From contig CACZVE010000011.1 of assembly GCA_902784565.1 (NCBI GenBank), positions 1-45,072 on the forward strand: a stretch of DNA of 45,072 nt. Direction: 5' to 3'. Of the stretch, positions 33,780-45,072 are shown one piece after another (within the stretch, counting starts at the first letter, position 1; the number at the start of each line of letters is the position of its first letter). The position numbers were made by a program, and so were the translations under genes. The notes below the pieces were generated by a model. That model did no database searches, was not told the origin of the DNA, and was given only the letters and a program-made list of their open reading frames with translations. The DNA is from an uncultured Prevotellaceae bacterium. Its GTDB lineage: Bacteria; Bacteroidota; Bacteroidia; Bacteroidales; Bacteroidaceae.

Positions 33780-34801
33780 AAGCAATTCAGATTTCTGGTG
33801 AGCGCCAGATGGAAATAGTGAGTGTGGCCGAACAGGAGTTGAAGGCCAACGAGGTTTTGTTGCGCCTCGCCTATGTGGGTTTCTGTGGTTCCGACCTGAA
33901 CACATGGCTCGGCAGGAACCCGATGGTGAAGATGCCGGTGATACCGGGTCATGAGGTGGGTGCCGTCATTGAGAAGGTGGGTGCCGACGTGCCTGATATC
34001 TTGAAGCCCGGGATGGTGGTGACCTGTAATCCCTATACGAACTGTGGCAAGTGCGCCTCGTGCCGTAATGGGCGGGTGAATGCCTGTGAGCACAACGAGA
34101 CCCTCGGTGTGCAGCGTAATGGCGCCATGCGGGAGTTTATCGCCCTGCCCTGGGAAAAAGTGATCCCTGCCGGTGGACTCGACCCACGCACCTGTGCACT
34201 GATAGAACCGATGAGTGTGGGTTTCCACGCCGTGAACCGTGCCCAGGTGACAGATATCGACACGGTGGTGGTGATTGGCTGTGGTATGGTAGGTATGGGT
34301 GCCATTGTGCGCTCGGCCCTGCGTGGTGCTACTGTCATTGCCGCTGACATCGACGATGAGAAACTGGCACTGGCGAAGGAGATGGGTGCTACCTATGCCA
34401 TCAACACGAAGACAGAGGATGTGCATGCCCGACTGCAGGAGATGACTGGTGGCTTCGGCCCCGACGTGATGATTGAGGCAGTGGGCAGTCCTGTCACTTA
34501 TAATATGGCTGTCAACGAGGTGGCCTTTACGGGTCGCGTGGTCTGCATTGGCTATGCCAAGACAGAGGTGTCGTTCCAGACGAAGTATTTCGTGCAGAAG
34601 GAACTCGACATCCGTGGCTCCCGCAATGCCCAGCCCAGTGACTTCCGGGCTGTGATAAGATATTTGGAAGGAGTCAGGAGTCAGGAGTCAGTAGTAGATA
34701 GACTGATATCCAACGTGGTATCGCCCGAGGGTGCACCAGAGGCTATGCAGCAGTGGTCGGAGAATCCGGGCAAGGTCTTCCGCATCCTTGTGAAATTTTA
34801 A
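33776..34801 (+). CDS. Zinc-dependent alcohol (polyol/sugar) dehydrogenase
   Basis: A 341-residue medium-chain dehydrogenase/reductase. Catalytic zinc ligands lie in GFCGSDLNTW and PGHEVGAVIEKVG. The structural zinc site is the four-Cys run CGKCASCRNGRVNAC. The NAD-binding Rossmann motif is VVVIGCGMVGMGA. It resembles sorbitol/galactitol/threonine-dehydrogenase-like enzymes. Coupled translation with the amidohydrolase suggests oxidation of a sugar to a lactone that the neighbour opens. A short repeat of the type ATTAGTAATTA fills the 49-base gap to the permease. Confidence 0.88.
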   Translation: MKAIQISGERQMEIVSVAEQELKANEVLLRLAYVGFCGSDLNTWLGRNPMVKMPVIPGHEVGAVIEKVGADVPDILKPGMVVTCNPYTNCGKCASCRNGRVNACEHNETLGVQRNGAMREFIALPWEKVIPAGGLDPRTCALIEPMSVGFHAVNRAQVTDIDTVVVIGCGMVGMGAIVRSALRGATVIAADIDDEKLALAKEMGATYAINTKTEDVHARLQEMTGGFGPDVMIEAVGSPVTYNMAVNEVAFTGRVVCIGYAKTEVSFQTKYFVQKELDIRGSRNAQPSDFRAVIRYLEGVRSQESVVDRLISNVVSPEGAPEAMQQWSENPGKVFRILVKF

Positions 34802-34850
34802 TGAGGAATTAGTAATTAGAAATTAGTAATTATGATTACCGGACAAGTGT

Positions 34851-36134
34851 ATGAAAAAAGAAGCCAATAGTTATTTGATTCCTTTTATCCTCGTGACGTT
34901 CTGCTTTGCCCTGTGGGGCTTTGCTAACGATATCACGAACCCGATGGTGAAGGCCTTCTCGAAGATCTTCCGTATGAGTGTCACCGACGGGGCACTGGTA
35001 CAGATGGCTTTCTATGGCGGTTATTTCTGTATGGCCTTGCCTGCTGCCATCTTTATCCGTAAGTACAGTTACAAGGCCGGTGTACTGATGGGCTTGGGAC
35101 TCTATGCCGCCGGTGCCCTGTTGTTCTTCCCCTCGAAGAGCATCGGACTCTACGGCTGTTTCCTGATGTCGTATTTCATCATGACCTGCGGTCTGTCGTT
35201 TTTAGAGACCTCGTGTAACCCCTATATCCTCTCGATGGGAGAGCCCGAGACTGCTACGCGCCGATTGAACCTGGCACAGTGCTTCAACCCCTGTGGTTCC
35301 ATCATCGGTATGTTTGTGGCGATGAATTTCATCCAAGCGAAACTCAATCCGATGAGCAGTGACGAGAGGGCCTTGTTGGACGATGCGCAGTTTGAGGCGA
35401 TTAAGAATGCCGATCTTGACGTGCTCATCTCACCCTACCTCGCCATCGGACTGGTGATTGTGGTGATGTTCCTTATCATCCTCTTCACGAAGATGCCGAA
35501 GAATGCCGACCAGAGTCACGACATCCACTTCATGGTGACGCTGAAACGTATCTTCTCTCTGCCGCACTATTGCGAAGGGGTAGTGGCCCAGTTCTTCTAC
35601 GTGGGTGCACAGATCATGTGCTGGACGTTTATCATCCAATATGGTACGCGAGTGTTTATGGCAGAGGGTATGGAGGAGCAGGCGGCAGAAGTACTGTCGC
35701 AGCAGTTTAATATCTATGCGATGCTCTTCTTCATCTGTTCACGTTTCATCGCCACCTTCCTCATGCGTTGGGTGAAGCCTGCAAAGTTGTTGGCTGCCTT
35801 CGCCGTGCTGGCGATGGTCTTCACACTGGGTGTGATTATCTTCCAGAACAGGTTAGGTATCTACTGTCTGGTGTGTGTCAGTGGCTGTATGTCGCTGATG
35901 TTCCCCACCATCTACGGCATTGCCCTCGACGGGATGGGTGATGATGCGAAGTTCGGTGCTGCGGGTCTGATCATGGCCATCCTGGGTGGTTCGGTACTGC
36001 CCCCGCTGCAGGCGATGATCATCGACCAGGGTACGGTATTCGGCGATTTCCCCGCCACGAACTTCTCATTCATCCTACCCCTCGTCTGTTTCCTTGTGGT
36101 GTGTATCTATGGCATGAGAACAGCAAAGAGATAA
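34851..36134 (+). CDS. FucP-like sugar:proton symporter (MFS)
   Basis: A 427-residue, 12-helix permease of the FucP branch of the major facilitator superfamily. Family landmarks are FALWGFANDITNPMVKAF, then FLETSCNPYIL, and FNPCGSIIGMFVA. L-fucose, L-galactose and D-arabinose are typical FucP substrates, but related permeases carry glucose, mannose or others, so the substrate is only a class-level call. Placed after dehydrogenase and lactonase genes, it is likely to supply their sugar. Confidence 0.88.
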   Translation: MKKEANSYLIPFILVTFCFALWGFANDITNPMVKAFSKIFRMSVTDGALVQMAFYGGYFCMALPAAIFIRKYSYKAGVLMGLGLYAAGALLFFPSKSIGLYGCFLMSYFIMTCGLSFLETSCNPYILSMGEPETATRRLNLAQCFNPCGSIIGMFVAMNFIQAKLNPMSSDERALLDDAQFEAIKNADLDVLISPYLAIGLVIVVMFLIILFTKMPKNADQSHDIHFMVTLKRIFSLPHYCEGVVAQFFYVGAQIMCWTFIIQYGTRVFMAEGMEEQAAEVLSQQFNIYAMLFFICSRFIATFLMRWVKPAKLLAAFAVLAMVFTLGVIIFQNRLGIYCLVCVSGCMSLMFPTIYGIALDGMGDDAKFGAAGLIMAILGGSVLPPLQAMIIDQGTVFGDFPATNFSFILPLVCFLVVCIYGMRTAKR

Positions 36135-39859
<3,725 letters not shown>

Positions 39860-39897
39860 ACGTATTAATACATAACTTTTATTCTAACAATTAACAA

Positions 39898-40857
39898 ATG
39901 AAAAAGACTTTATTATCAACAGTGATGCTGTGTCTCTCCGCAGTGGTGATGGCACAACCTCAGGGTGGCTTCGGAGGCTTTGGTGGTTTCCAGCGCCCAC
40001 AGGTGAATCTGGAAACCTCCCAGGAATGGAAGGATGTAAACTATGCCGGCGACGATCAGGCTTATCATACCTGTGACATCTACCTGCCGAAGGAGGAGAA
40101 GGCTGCCTATCCCGTTGTGATCCACATCTACGGCAGTGCTTGGTTCAGCAACAACAGTAAGGGTGCTGCCGACCTCGGTACCATCGTGAATGCTTTGTTG
40201 AAGGCTGGCTATGCTGTGGTATGTCCGAACCACCGCAGCAGCATGGATGCCAAGTGGCCTGCCCAGATCCACGACATCCGTGCCGTCATCCGCTTCGTAC
40301 GTGGTGAGGCTAAGAAGTACAAGTTCGATACATCGTTTGTTGCCACCAGCGGCTTCTCTTCCGGTGGTCACCTCTCTTCGACAGCAGCCACCACCAGTGG
40401 TCTGAAGCAGACGAAGGTAGGTTCCTACGACATCGACCTCGAGGGTACTGTGGGTTGCTATGCCAATGAGAGCAGCAGCGTGAATGCCGCCTGCGACTGG
40501 TCTGGTCCTGTCGATCTCACCGCTATGGACTGCGGCGAGGGTATGAAGATGGGTGAGAACAGTCCTGAGGATGTGCTGTTGGATTCCAAACTGGCCAAGG
40601 AACCGGACAAGTATCGTAGTCTGAGTGCCACCTACTATGTCAACAAGAACAATCCGCCTATCATCATCTTCCACGGCGAGAAGGACAATGTCGTTCCCTG
40701 TTGTCAGGGTAAGATGTTCTACGAGAAACTCGTGGCTGCCGGTGTGAAGACCGAGGCAACGTTCGTTCCTGAGGGTGGTCACGGCATGGGCATGTACGAT
40801 GAGGCCAATCTCCAGAAGATGGTCAACTTCCTCAACGCCGTCCGCACAGGCAAGTAA
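39898..40857 (+). CDS. Secreted alpha/beta-hydrolase esterase (BD-FAE-like)
   Basis: A 319-residue exported esterase (signal MKKTLLSTVMLCLSAVVMAQ) with a Gly/Phe-rich linker. The nucleophile elbow is GFSSGGH near residue 157, the acid is in FHGEKDNVVP, and the histidine is in EGGHGMGMYD. It resembles the ExeM/BD-FAE group of carbohydrate and feruloyl esterases found with xylanases. It closes the hydrolase run and is followed by a terminator. Substrate may be acetyl or feruloyl groups on hemicellulose. Confidence 0.88.
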   Translation: MKKTLLSTVMLCLSAVVMAQPQGGFGGFGGFQRPQVNLETSQEWKDVNYAGDDQAYHTCDIYLPKEEKAAYPVVIHIYGSAWFSNNSKGAADLGTIVNALLKAGYAVVCPNHRSSMDAKWPAQIHDIRAVIRFVRGEAKKYKFDTSFVATSGFSSGGHLSSTAATTSGLKQTKVGSYDIDLEGTVGCYANESSSVNAACDWSGPVDLTAMDCGEGMKMGENSPEDVLLDSKLAKEPDKYRSLSATYYVNKNNPPIIIFHGEKDNVVPCCQGKMFYEKLVAAGVKTEATFVPEGGHGMGMYDEANLQKMVNFLNAVRTGK

Positions 40858-40882
40858 TACACCATATTAATATTAAAAGAAA

Positions 40883-40922
40883 CGGCCGTTGCAGGATTCC
40901 CCCTGCAGCGGCCGCTTTTTTG
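40883..40922 (+). terminator. Rho-independent terminator after the esterase gene
   Basis: Stem CGGCCGTTGCAGG (40883-40895) with CCTGCAGCGGCCG (40902-40914), one G-U pair in RNA, then a T-run. It lies just before the convergent ATPase gene's stop codon. Confidence 0.9.
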
Positions 40923-40930
40923 CGGAAGTG

Positions 40931-42301
40931 TCATTTACATTCCTTTTCGGACAGGGCCTGTTTCAGAATGTCTTGAAGTTGTCCGATATAATAAAAAGGT
41001 ATGTTGACAAGCCGGTAGGGGCGGTTGTCGGGTGCAGGTGTAGTGATGTCTTGAATGGAGAACTCGCCACTCCAGAACCTGACGGCAGTTACATGATGAC
41101 TGGCGGAATTGACATAACTATGAAGTGAGCGTAGGTGCGAATTTGTACCAGCCTTCACTTCTATGGGTATGATCTGTGTTGATGTCTGCCAGACGAAATC
41201 GATTTCTGCATTTGTCCCTTTCTTGTCACGAACCCAGTAGAACTGTTTTTCCTTGTAGTTCTTGTCGAGCAGTATTCTCAGTTCCTGTGCCACGATTTGC
41301 TCGGCAGCCCTTCCTCGCCATGTGTCAAGGAGGTCCTTGTTCTGAAGATATTCTATCTGTATGCCAGCCACGAAGTTGGTAACACCGCTGTCAACCATAA
41401 TCAGTTTTGGAGAGCGGCGTTTAGATGGGATGGCAGGGATGTCTGAAGAGGTGACGGGGTAGTCTAATGAGAGGATATATGCCCGTTCCAGGCAGTCCAT
41501 CGCTTCGTGAATCTGAGTACTGGTATAACTGCTGTTGCCGAAGTTGGCGAACGTGATGGTTTCTGCAGCTGAGAACCAAGCTGTGTCGAGGATATGGCGG
41601 ATGATCTTGACCTGTTCCTCGTTTTTGGCATAGCGTTCCACGTCTTCATTATAGCCTTTCAGGAGAGAATTGAAAATAGGAGAAAGTCGCTCAATGTCTT
41701 GGTTTTCTGCATAGTCGGCCACAGCCTCCGGCATTCCACCGATGAGTGCGTAGCGGTTGAAATGGCTGATCATCTTGTCATGCATAACTGAAGGAACACT
41801 GACATTCTTGAGCAGTTCTACCCACTCTTTGCCTTCCAAGGCATTGAGATATTCCATGAAGGAGAATGGTCGCAGGTTAAGATATTCCACCCTTGCGACA
41901 GGGAACGAGACATGTTTCTTTAGCAGACTCTGCAAACGGCTTCCTGCAGTTATTACATACAGCCAGGGCATCTTCTCATAGAAATAACGAAGCATACCTA
42001 CGGCCAGAGGCTCCTCCTGAATCTCGTCGATGAATAGTAGCATCCGCTTGTTCGGGTCGGAAACCACATGGTTTTGTAGACACAGGTATTGCCATATTTC
42101 TAGAACGTTGTCCGTCCTTTGGAAGATGGCAGCATCATCAGACAACTCAAGATTGACTTCAATAAAGACATCGAATTCCCGTCCGAACTCCCTGACTAAC
42201 GTACTTTTTCCCACCTGACGTGCACCTCGGATGACGAGTGGCTTGTGGGGTGTCTTCTCACTCCATCGCCTCAGTTGCGTTATAAGTTCTCTTTCGTACA
42301 T
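40931..42301 (-). CDS. AAA-type ATPase with DUF4143 domain
   Basis: A 456-residue ATPase of the AAA_14/DUF4143 group common in Bacteroidota, often multi-copy, of uncertain role. Walker A is IRGARQVGKSTLV near residues 24-36. Walker B is MLLFIDEIQE near 87-96. The C-terminal DUF4143 part includes NAEIDFVWQTSTQIIPIEVKAG-like strands that resemble PD-(D/E)XK nuclease cores. It is monocistronic. Three spaced direct repeats lie upstream of its promoter box, suggesting dedicated control. Confidence 0.92.
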   Translation of the reverse strand: MYERELITQLRRWSEKTPHKPLVIRGARQVGKSTLVREFGREFDVFIEVNLELSDDAAIFQRTDNVLEIWQYLCLQNHVVSDPNKRMLLFIDEIQEEPLAVGMLRYFYEKMPWLYVITAGSRLQSLLKKHVSFPVARVEYLNLRPFSFMEYLNALEGKEWVELLKNVSVPSVMHDKMISHFNRYALIGGMPEAVADYAENQDIERLSPIFNSLLKGYNEDVERYAKNEEQVKIIRHILDTAWFSAAETITFANFGNSSYTSTQIHEAMDCLERAYILSLDYPVTSSDIPAIPSKRRSPKLIMVDSGVTNFVAGIQIEYLQNKDLLDTWRGRAAEQIVAQELRILLDKNYKEKQFYWVRDKKGTNAEIDFVWQTSTQIIPIEVKAGTNSHLRSLHSYVNSASHHVTAVRFWSGEFSIQDITTPAPDNRPYRLVNIPFYYIGQLQDILKQALSEKECK

Positions 42302-42322
42302 AATAATCTTTGTAATTTCGGT

Positions 42323-42331
42323 GCAAATATA
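42323..42331 (-). promoter_or_regulatory. -7 box for the DUF4143 ATPase
   Basis: TATATTTGC on the minus strand, about 22 nt upstream of the start codon. The nearest direct repeat supplies a TTG at roughly -33. Confidence 0.55.
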
Positions 42332-42340
42332 CGAATTATT

Positions 42341-42420
42341 TCTAAAACATAGGCAAAAATTACAAGAAATCTTTCTAAAACATAGGCAACACCATCCAAA
42401 AACTATCTAATACATAGGCA
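42341..42420 (-). repeat. Three 32-33-bp-spaced direct repeats upstream of the ATPase gene
   Basis: The sequence TCTAAAACATAGGCAA occurs at 42341 and 42374, and a variant TCTAATACATAGGCAA at 42406. Spacings of 33 and 32 bp are about three helical turns, placing all copies on one face of the DNA. In the direction of the gene the repeat reads TTGCCTATGTTTTAGA. They are likely binding sites or stacked -33-like elements. Confidence 0.7.
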
Positions 42421-42525
42421 AAGAGTCATAGCAGCCGTCATACCCAAGTACCTGTCCCAGTGACTATTCTCGGGTTTAACAAAAAAAGATCTTGCGCCCA
42501 GTTATTGATAAATCTGAATGCGATT

Positions 42526-42534
42526 GCAAAGATA
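42526..42534 (-). promoter_or_regulatory. Possible extra -7 box in the ATPase upstream region
   Basis: TATCTTTGC on the minus strand, just beyond the terminator of the ORF6N gene. It could start a longer ATPase transcript or a small RNA. The -33 region is weak. The rest of 42421-42557 shows nothing else recognisable. Confidence 0.3.
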
Positions 42535-42557
42535 GTAAATATCATAGATACGAGCAG

Positions 42558-42603
42558 AAAAAAAGAAGTTGAGAAATGTTCAACGTGAACAAATCTCAAC
42601 TTC
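42558..42603 (-). terminator. Rho-independent terminator after the ORF6N gene
   Basis: Outer stem GAAGTTGAGA / TCTCAACTTC (42565-42574 with 42594-42603) and inner stem TGTTCA / TGAACA form a 39-base hairpin. On the minus strand it is followed by a T-run (A-run 42558-42564). Confidence 0.85.
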
Positions 42604-42632
42604 CGAGAACAATTTAAGAGAACGTGCCCTTA

Positions 42633-43664
42633 TTATATTAATTGCAATATCGTCTCTGGCGACACCTGCATCTTCGTGACTGCACACATGCCTGCTCCCA
42701 TGTCCTTTACGCTGGCACCAAGCAGATAGGCGTCGTCGTCGATGATCAAGAAGCGGTCGTGGTTCTTTTGAGGCAGCTGCACAAACAGGACCTCGCGATA
42801 CTGTTCATTGTGTTTCTTCAGGTCTGTTTGGAATGGTTCATAATAACGAGAGTGAATCGTAGCCTCCACATGATCTGCCCGCTTATCCAAGAGAGACAGC
42901 ACACGATCATCCACAAAATTGTCAATCAGCACAATCCGCTTCTTCGCACTCCTAACCAAGTCTGACACATAAGCCCAGGCATCCCACACGCATCCTGTAG
43001 CAAATATCTGCTCTGGCAATTGCTCTGGAAGACGGTTCTCGATCGTAGTAATAATCTGGTTTACTTTCTCATCTGTTTCCGTCTGGTGCTGCTCTATGTG
43101 AAGGATTCGCTGCATCATCAACGCATTGTTATTCACGATGTCTGGTATGGCTGTGAAAGCACGCATGATACGAATATTAACTTCAACAGCCGTTTCTGAC
43201 CTCAATACACTACTGAGCATTCCTATGCCATTACGAGTAAACACATAAGGGAGAAACTTCCTATGTTGTCCACGTCCATTCTTTAAGGTCGCAATTTGCG
43301 ACCGCAAAACTCCTTCTTGTTGGTTTTCAAGGATATTTGATATCACATTTTGTGAGTTCAAATCTTCTAAGGTCACAATTTGTGATCTTAAAGCATTCCA
43401 TTCCTCTTTTGTGACTTGGAACATAAAATCATCAGGGAAACGTTTTAAATTACGTCTTACAGCCTGATTTAAAGCACGAGTCTCAACCCCATATAGCATT
43501 GCCAAATCAGAGTCAAGCATTACTTTCTGACCACGAATTATGCGAATAAGACTCTCAATATTAATGTTCACAAGATCGTGATTAATAACCTGTGGCAGCT
43601 GGTCACAATTTGTAACCACCTCTGTTTTTTTTACCTTCTTTTTTTTGTTACTTTGTTTGTCCAT
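42633..43664 (-). CDS. ORF6N domain protein with PLD-like C-terminus
   Basis: A 343-residue protein. A lysine-rich start is followed by an ORF6N DNA-binding domain (VMLDSDLAMLYGVETRALN, then RFPDDFMFQ; about residues 40-130) of the kind found in phage antirepressors. Two LRSQI-x-TL segments flank a linker. The C-terminal third (VLIDNFVDDRVLSLL, NHDRFLIIDDDAYLLGASVKD) resembles a phospholipase-D-like fold with an HxR/K-type motif. Such proteins are frequent in Bacteroidota chromosomes, probably of phage or defence origin, with unknown function. No other phage genes are nearby. Confidence 0.85.
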   Translation of the reverse strand: MDKQSNKKKKVKKTEVVTNCDQLPQVINHDLVNINIESLIRIIRGQKVMLDSDLAMLYGVETRALNQAVRRNLKRFPDDFMFQVTKEEWNALRSQIVTLEDLNSQNVISNILENQQEGVLRSQIATLKNGRGQHRKFLPYVFTRNGIGMLSSVLRSETAVEVNIRIMRAFTAIPDIVNNNALMMQRILHIEQHQTETDEKVNQIITTIENRLPEQLPEQIFATGCVWDAWAYVSDLVRSAKKRIVLIDNFVDDRVLSLLDKRADHVEATIHSRYYEPFQTDLKKHNEQYREVLFVQLPQKNHDRFLIIDDDAYLLGASVKDMGAGMCAVTKMQVSPETILQLI

Positions 43665-43689
43665 AGCGATTTGAATTACGGTTCACGCT

Positions 43690-43698
43690 GCAAAGATA
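43690..43698 (-). promoter_or_regulatory. -7 box for the ORF6N gene
   Basis: TATCTTTGC on the minus strand, 26 nt upstream of the start codon. Confidence 0.6.
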
Positions 43699-43801
43699 CA
43701 AATAAATATCGAAAAAACAAATCTCTGGACAACTATTTTGCCATTTCCGCGATTTGGCCAAAGACTTAATGGTAATTAGTTAGTAAACGTTTATGCCGAC
43801 G

Positions 43802-43826
43802 ACTCACGGGACCTTTCCCCGTGAGT
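43802..43826 (-). terminator. Hairpin downstream of the DUF5041-like gene
   Basis: Perfect 9-bp stem ACTCACGGG / CCCGTGAGT with a 7-base loop, 19 bases after the stop codon. It lacks a clear T-run, so it may be a weak terminator or an mRNA 3'-end stabiliser. Confidence 0.5.
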
Positions 43827-43844
43827 TCATGCAATCCTTCTGCC

Positions 43845-44438
43845 TTACTTGATTTTGATACCGAGGACGTAGAAATGCGGAATGTTTTTCACAATGTCCG
43901 AAGAGAGGTCGGGATTAATGACTTTTTCGCCGCAGAAACGGCTAACGCCAGTCTCTTGTTCATACCAATAAGAGCCGAACAAGACGAGCGGGATGACTTT
44001 TCCTGTCTCTACAGGAGCAACAAGTTCGAAGGGACGCGACTCGTATCTGTAAGCCTGTTTCGTGGACATCTCCGGAGCGAAGACCGGCTGGAGTTTGAGT
44101 GTAGCATTAAAGCCACCACCACCGACGGATTGGAAGGAATAGACATACGTGGAATCATTGCTTGACGGGGCAAAACCGATGACAAGTTTCTCTCCAAGCG
44201 GAAAGGAAAAACTAAAGCCAATATAATCTTTCGCCTCTTCGCCTTTCACATATTCCATGATGACAGGCTCATATTGTTTGCCCTTGAAGTCCTTCATGTC
44301 GAAACTGTAGACGATGTAGCCCTTGGCATTCAGCAATTGCAGGTAATCGTCTAACGTCGGCTCGTCCGCTCTGATCTCTTGTGCCTGCCCCGTCAAAGCG
44401 ACGAGGGCAAGCAATGTGGTGATGATGGTTTTCTTCAT
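43845..44438 (-). CDS. Secreted hypothetical protein, DUF5041-like
   Basis: A 197-residue exported protein with signal MKKTIITTLLALVALTGQAQ. ATG 44438 is chosen because it begins the signal peptide; the longer frame adds 26 residues unlike a leader. The body (DEPTLDDYLQLLNAKGY, then EYVKGEEAKDYIGFSFSFPLG, ending PHFYVLGIKIK) resembles the Bacteroidota DUF5041 family, which has no known function. It has no lipobox or membrane helix. The neighbouring upstream gene encodes a TonB-domain protein on the same strand. Confidence 0.7.
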   Translation of the reverse strand: MKKTIITTLLALVALTGQAQEIRADEPTLDDYLQLLNAKGYIVYSFDMKDFKGKQYEPVIMEYVKGEEAKDYIGFSFSFPLGEKLVIGFAPSSNDSTYVYSFQSVGGGGFNATLKLQPVFAPEMSTKQAYRYESRPFELVAPVETGKVIPLVLFGSYWYEQETGVSRFCGEKVINPDLSSDIVKNIPHFYVLGIKIK

Positions 44439-44520
44439 AATCTTTCTGTTATACTCTAAAAACGTAAGTTCTATGTTTTTATTATACAAGAATCTGTAAA
44501 CAATAATCTGCTTCATTGCA

Positions 44521-44601
44521 AAACAGGTTGTTTTGGTATCATTAAGACTATCTCGTCGAGTCGTTAAGATACTCTCTTCAATACCAAAACAACTTGTTTT
44601 A
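44521..44601. repeat. 20-bp inverted repeat with 41-bp spacer
   Basis: The left arm (44521-44540) is AAAACAGGTTGTTTTGGTAT and the right arm (44582-44601) is its reverse complement with one mismatch that would be a G-U pair in RNA. It lies between two minus-strand genes. It could be an RNA hairpin ending the TonB-domain transcript or a relic of an inserted element. The spacer contains a small CTCG-T-CGAG dyad. Confidence 0.65.
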
Positions 44602-44633
44602 CTGTATTATTTATTATGGGAAATGAATGAATA

Positions 44634-45072
44634 TCATTTCGAGTTTGTTCCGACAAGTCTAATGTCTTTAGGATTGACGACTTTTGTCAAAGCATCCTGT
44701 GAGGAAATAGGTTTACCATCAACTAGAATTTTTACGGCCTTACCATTAACGGTGATGTTACCGTCCTTGTCCATCTCTGCACCTGGTAATTGTTTGATGA
44801 GTTCTTTGATTGTGATGCTTTCAATCGGACGGACTGATTTAGTGGTGAGGCTTTCACTCGGACGAACTGATTGCTCAGATTGATCGAGATTATCAATTGT
44901 CCTCACATTTAGTGCATCATCTGGTGTTTCTTTGCTACCCAGGCGGAAAGAAACAGGTACTGAATATTTCACGCGGACGGCTTCGCCATTTTGTTTGCCA
45001 GGCATCCATTTCGGCATGGCACTGATCACACGGAGGGCTTCCTCGTCAAGGGAAGAATATGTTGGCTTTGCC
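44634..45072 (-). CDS. TonB C-terminal domain protein, 5' part outside window
   Basis: Partial: the frame runs open to the window edge, so the N-terminus is missing. Visible are the end of a TonB_C domain (SSLDEEALRVISAMPKWMPG, then GEAVRVKYSVPVSFRL) and, after a Ser/Thr/Pro-rich linker of about 45 residues, a segment KELIKQLPGAEMDKDGNITV with VDGKPIS. The tail resembles the plug-like stretch of TonB-linked or BlaR1/M56-type Bacteroidota proteins. A GTG at 45029 is internal valine, not the start. The full protein is probably a TonB-family or M56 regulatory transducer. Confidence 0.8.
   Translation of the reverse strand, partial: AKPTYSSLDEEALRVISAMPKWMPGKQNGEAVRVKYSVPVSFRLGSKETPDDALNVRTIDNLDQSEQSVRPSESLTTKSVRPIESITIKELIKQLPGAEMDKDGNITVNGKAVKILVDGKPISSQDALTKVVNPKDIRLVGTNSK

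Overview
The window looks like a chromosomal segment of a Bacteroidota bacterium, most likely Prevotellaceae (Prevotella/Segatella-like). Support comes from the repeated Bacteroidota promoter form TTG-N20-TAnnTTTGC in front of many genes, a SusC/SusD pair, a FucP-type sugar permease, weak Shine-Dalgarno sites, and typical family content (ORF6N, DUF4143 ATPase, anaerobic NrdD/NrdG). No rRNA, tRNA, CRISPR or intact insertion sequence was seen.

Layout. 1-9.2 kb: decayed 42-bp repeats, an orphan MNT nucleotidyltransferase, a glycoside-hydrolase remnant, nrdG-nrdD with two tandem inverted repeats in the leader, and an RND efflux operon (MFP, pump, outer-membrane channel). 9.2-32.7 kb: a dense sulfur-metabolism island. 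It holds an Lrp/AsnC regulator, MetY, a NarL/FixJ regulator, and an operon for a family 2 encapsulin shell carrying a cyclic-nucleotide-binding-like insert, a cysteine desulfurase with a ~110-residue N-terminal extension, and a second Cys/Met-metabolism PLP enzyme. Next come DsrE-like and TusA-like sulfur carriers, divergent from an operon for a ThiS-like sulfur carrier (C-terminus GGG-Ala-Arg), an E1-like activating enzyme and a JAMM protease. RidA, a TonB receptor/HMA/SDR operon and TcdA follow. Then comes an operon starting with a Met/Cys-rich leader ORF, followed by a periplasmic binding-like protein, SusC, SusD and an exported UroD/MtaA-like protein. A DAACS transporter and CysK close the island. 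32.8-40.9 kb: a sugar-oxidation and xylan-type hydrolase run (amidohydrolase, Zn-alcohol dehydrogenase, FucP-like permease, CE6-type esterase, GH3, alpha/beta-hydrolase). 40.9-45.1 kb: a DUF4143 ATPase, an ORF6N protein, a DUF5041-like secreted protein and the 3' part of a TonB-domain gene.

How the genes work together. The strongest signal is regulatory. Five promoters (encapsulin operon; DsrE-TusA; ThiS-E1-JAMM; leader-PBP-SusCD-UroD; cysK) share one architecture not found at the other promoters: two 18-bp dyads of the form ATACCA-N6-TGGTAT, 22-23 bp apart, the second ending on the first T of the -33 TTG, then N20 and TACCTTTGC. This ties a sulfur nanocompartment, a TusA/DsrE relay, a protein-thiocarboxylate pathway resembling HcyS/HcyF/HcyD/MetY of Wolinella, cysteine synthase and an uncharacterised outer-membrane uptake system into one predicted sulfur regulon. 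The regulon assignment is inference from sequence; the substrate of the uptake system and the identity of the regulator are unknown.
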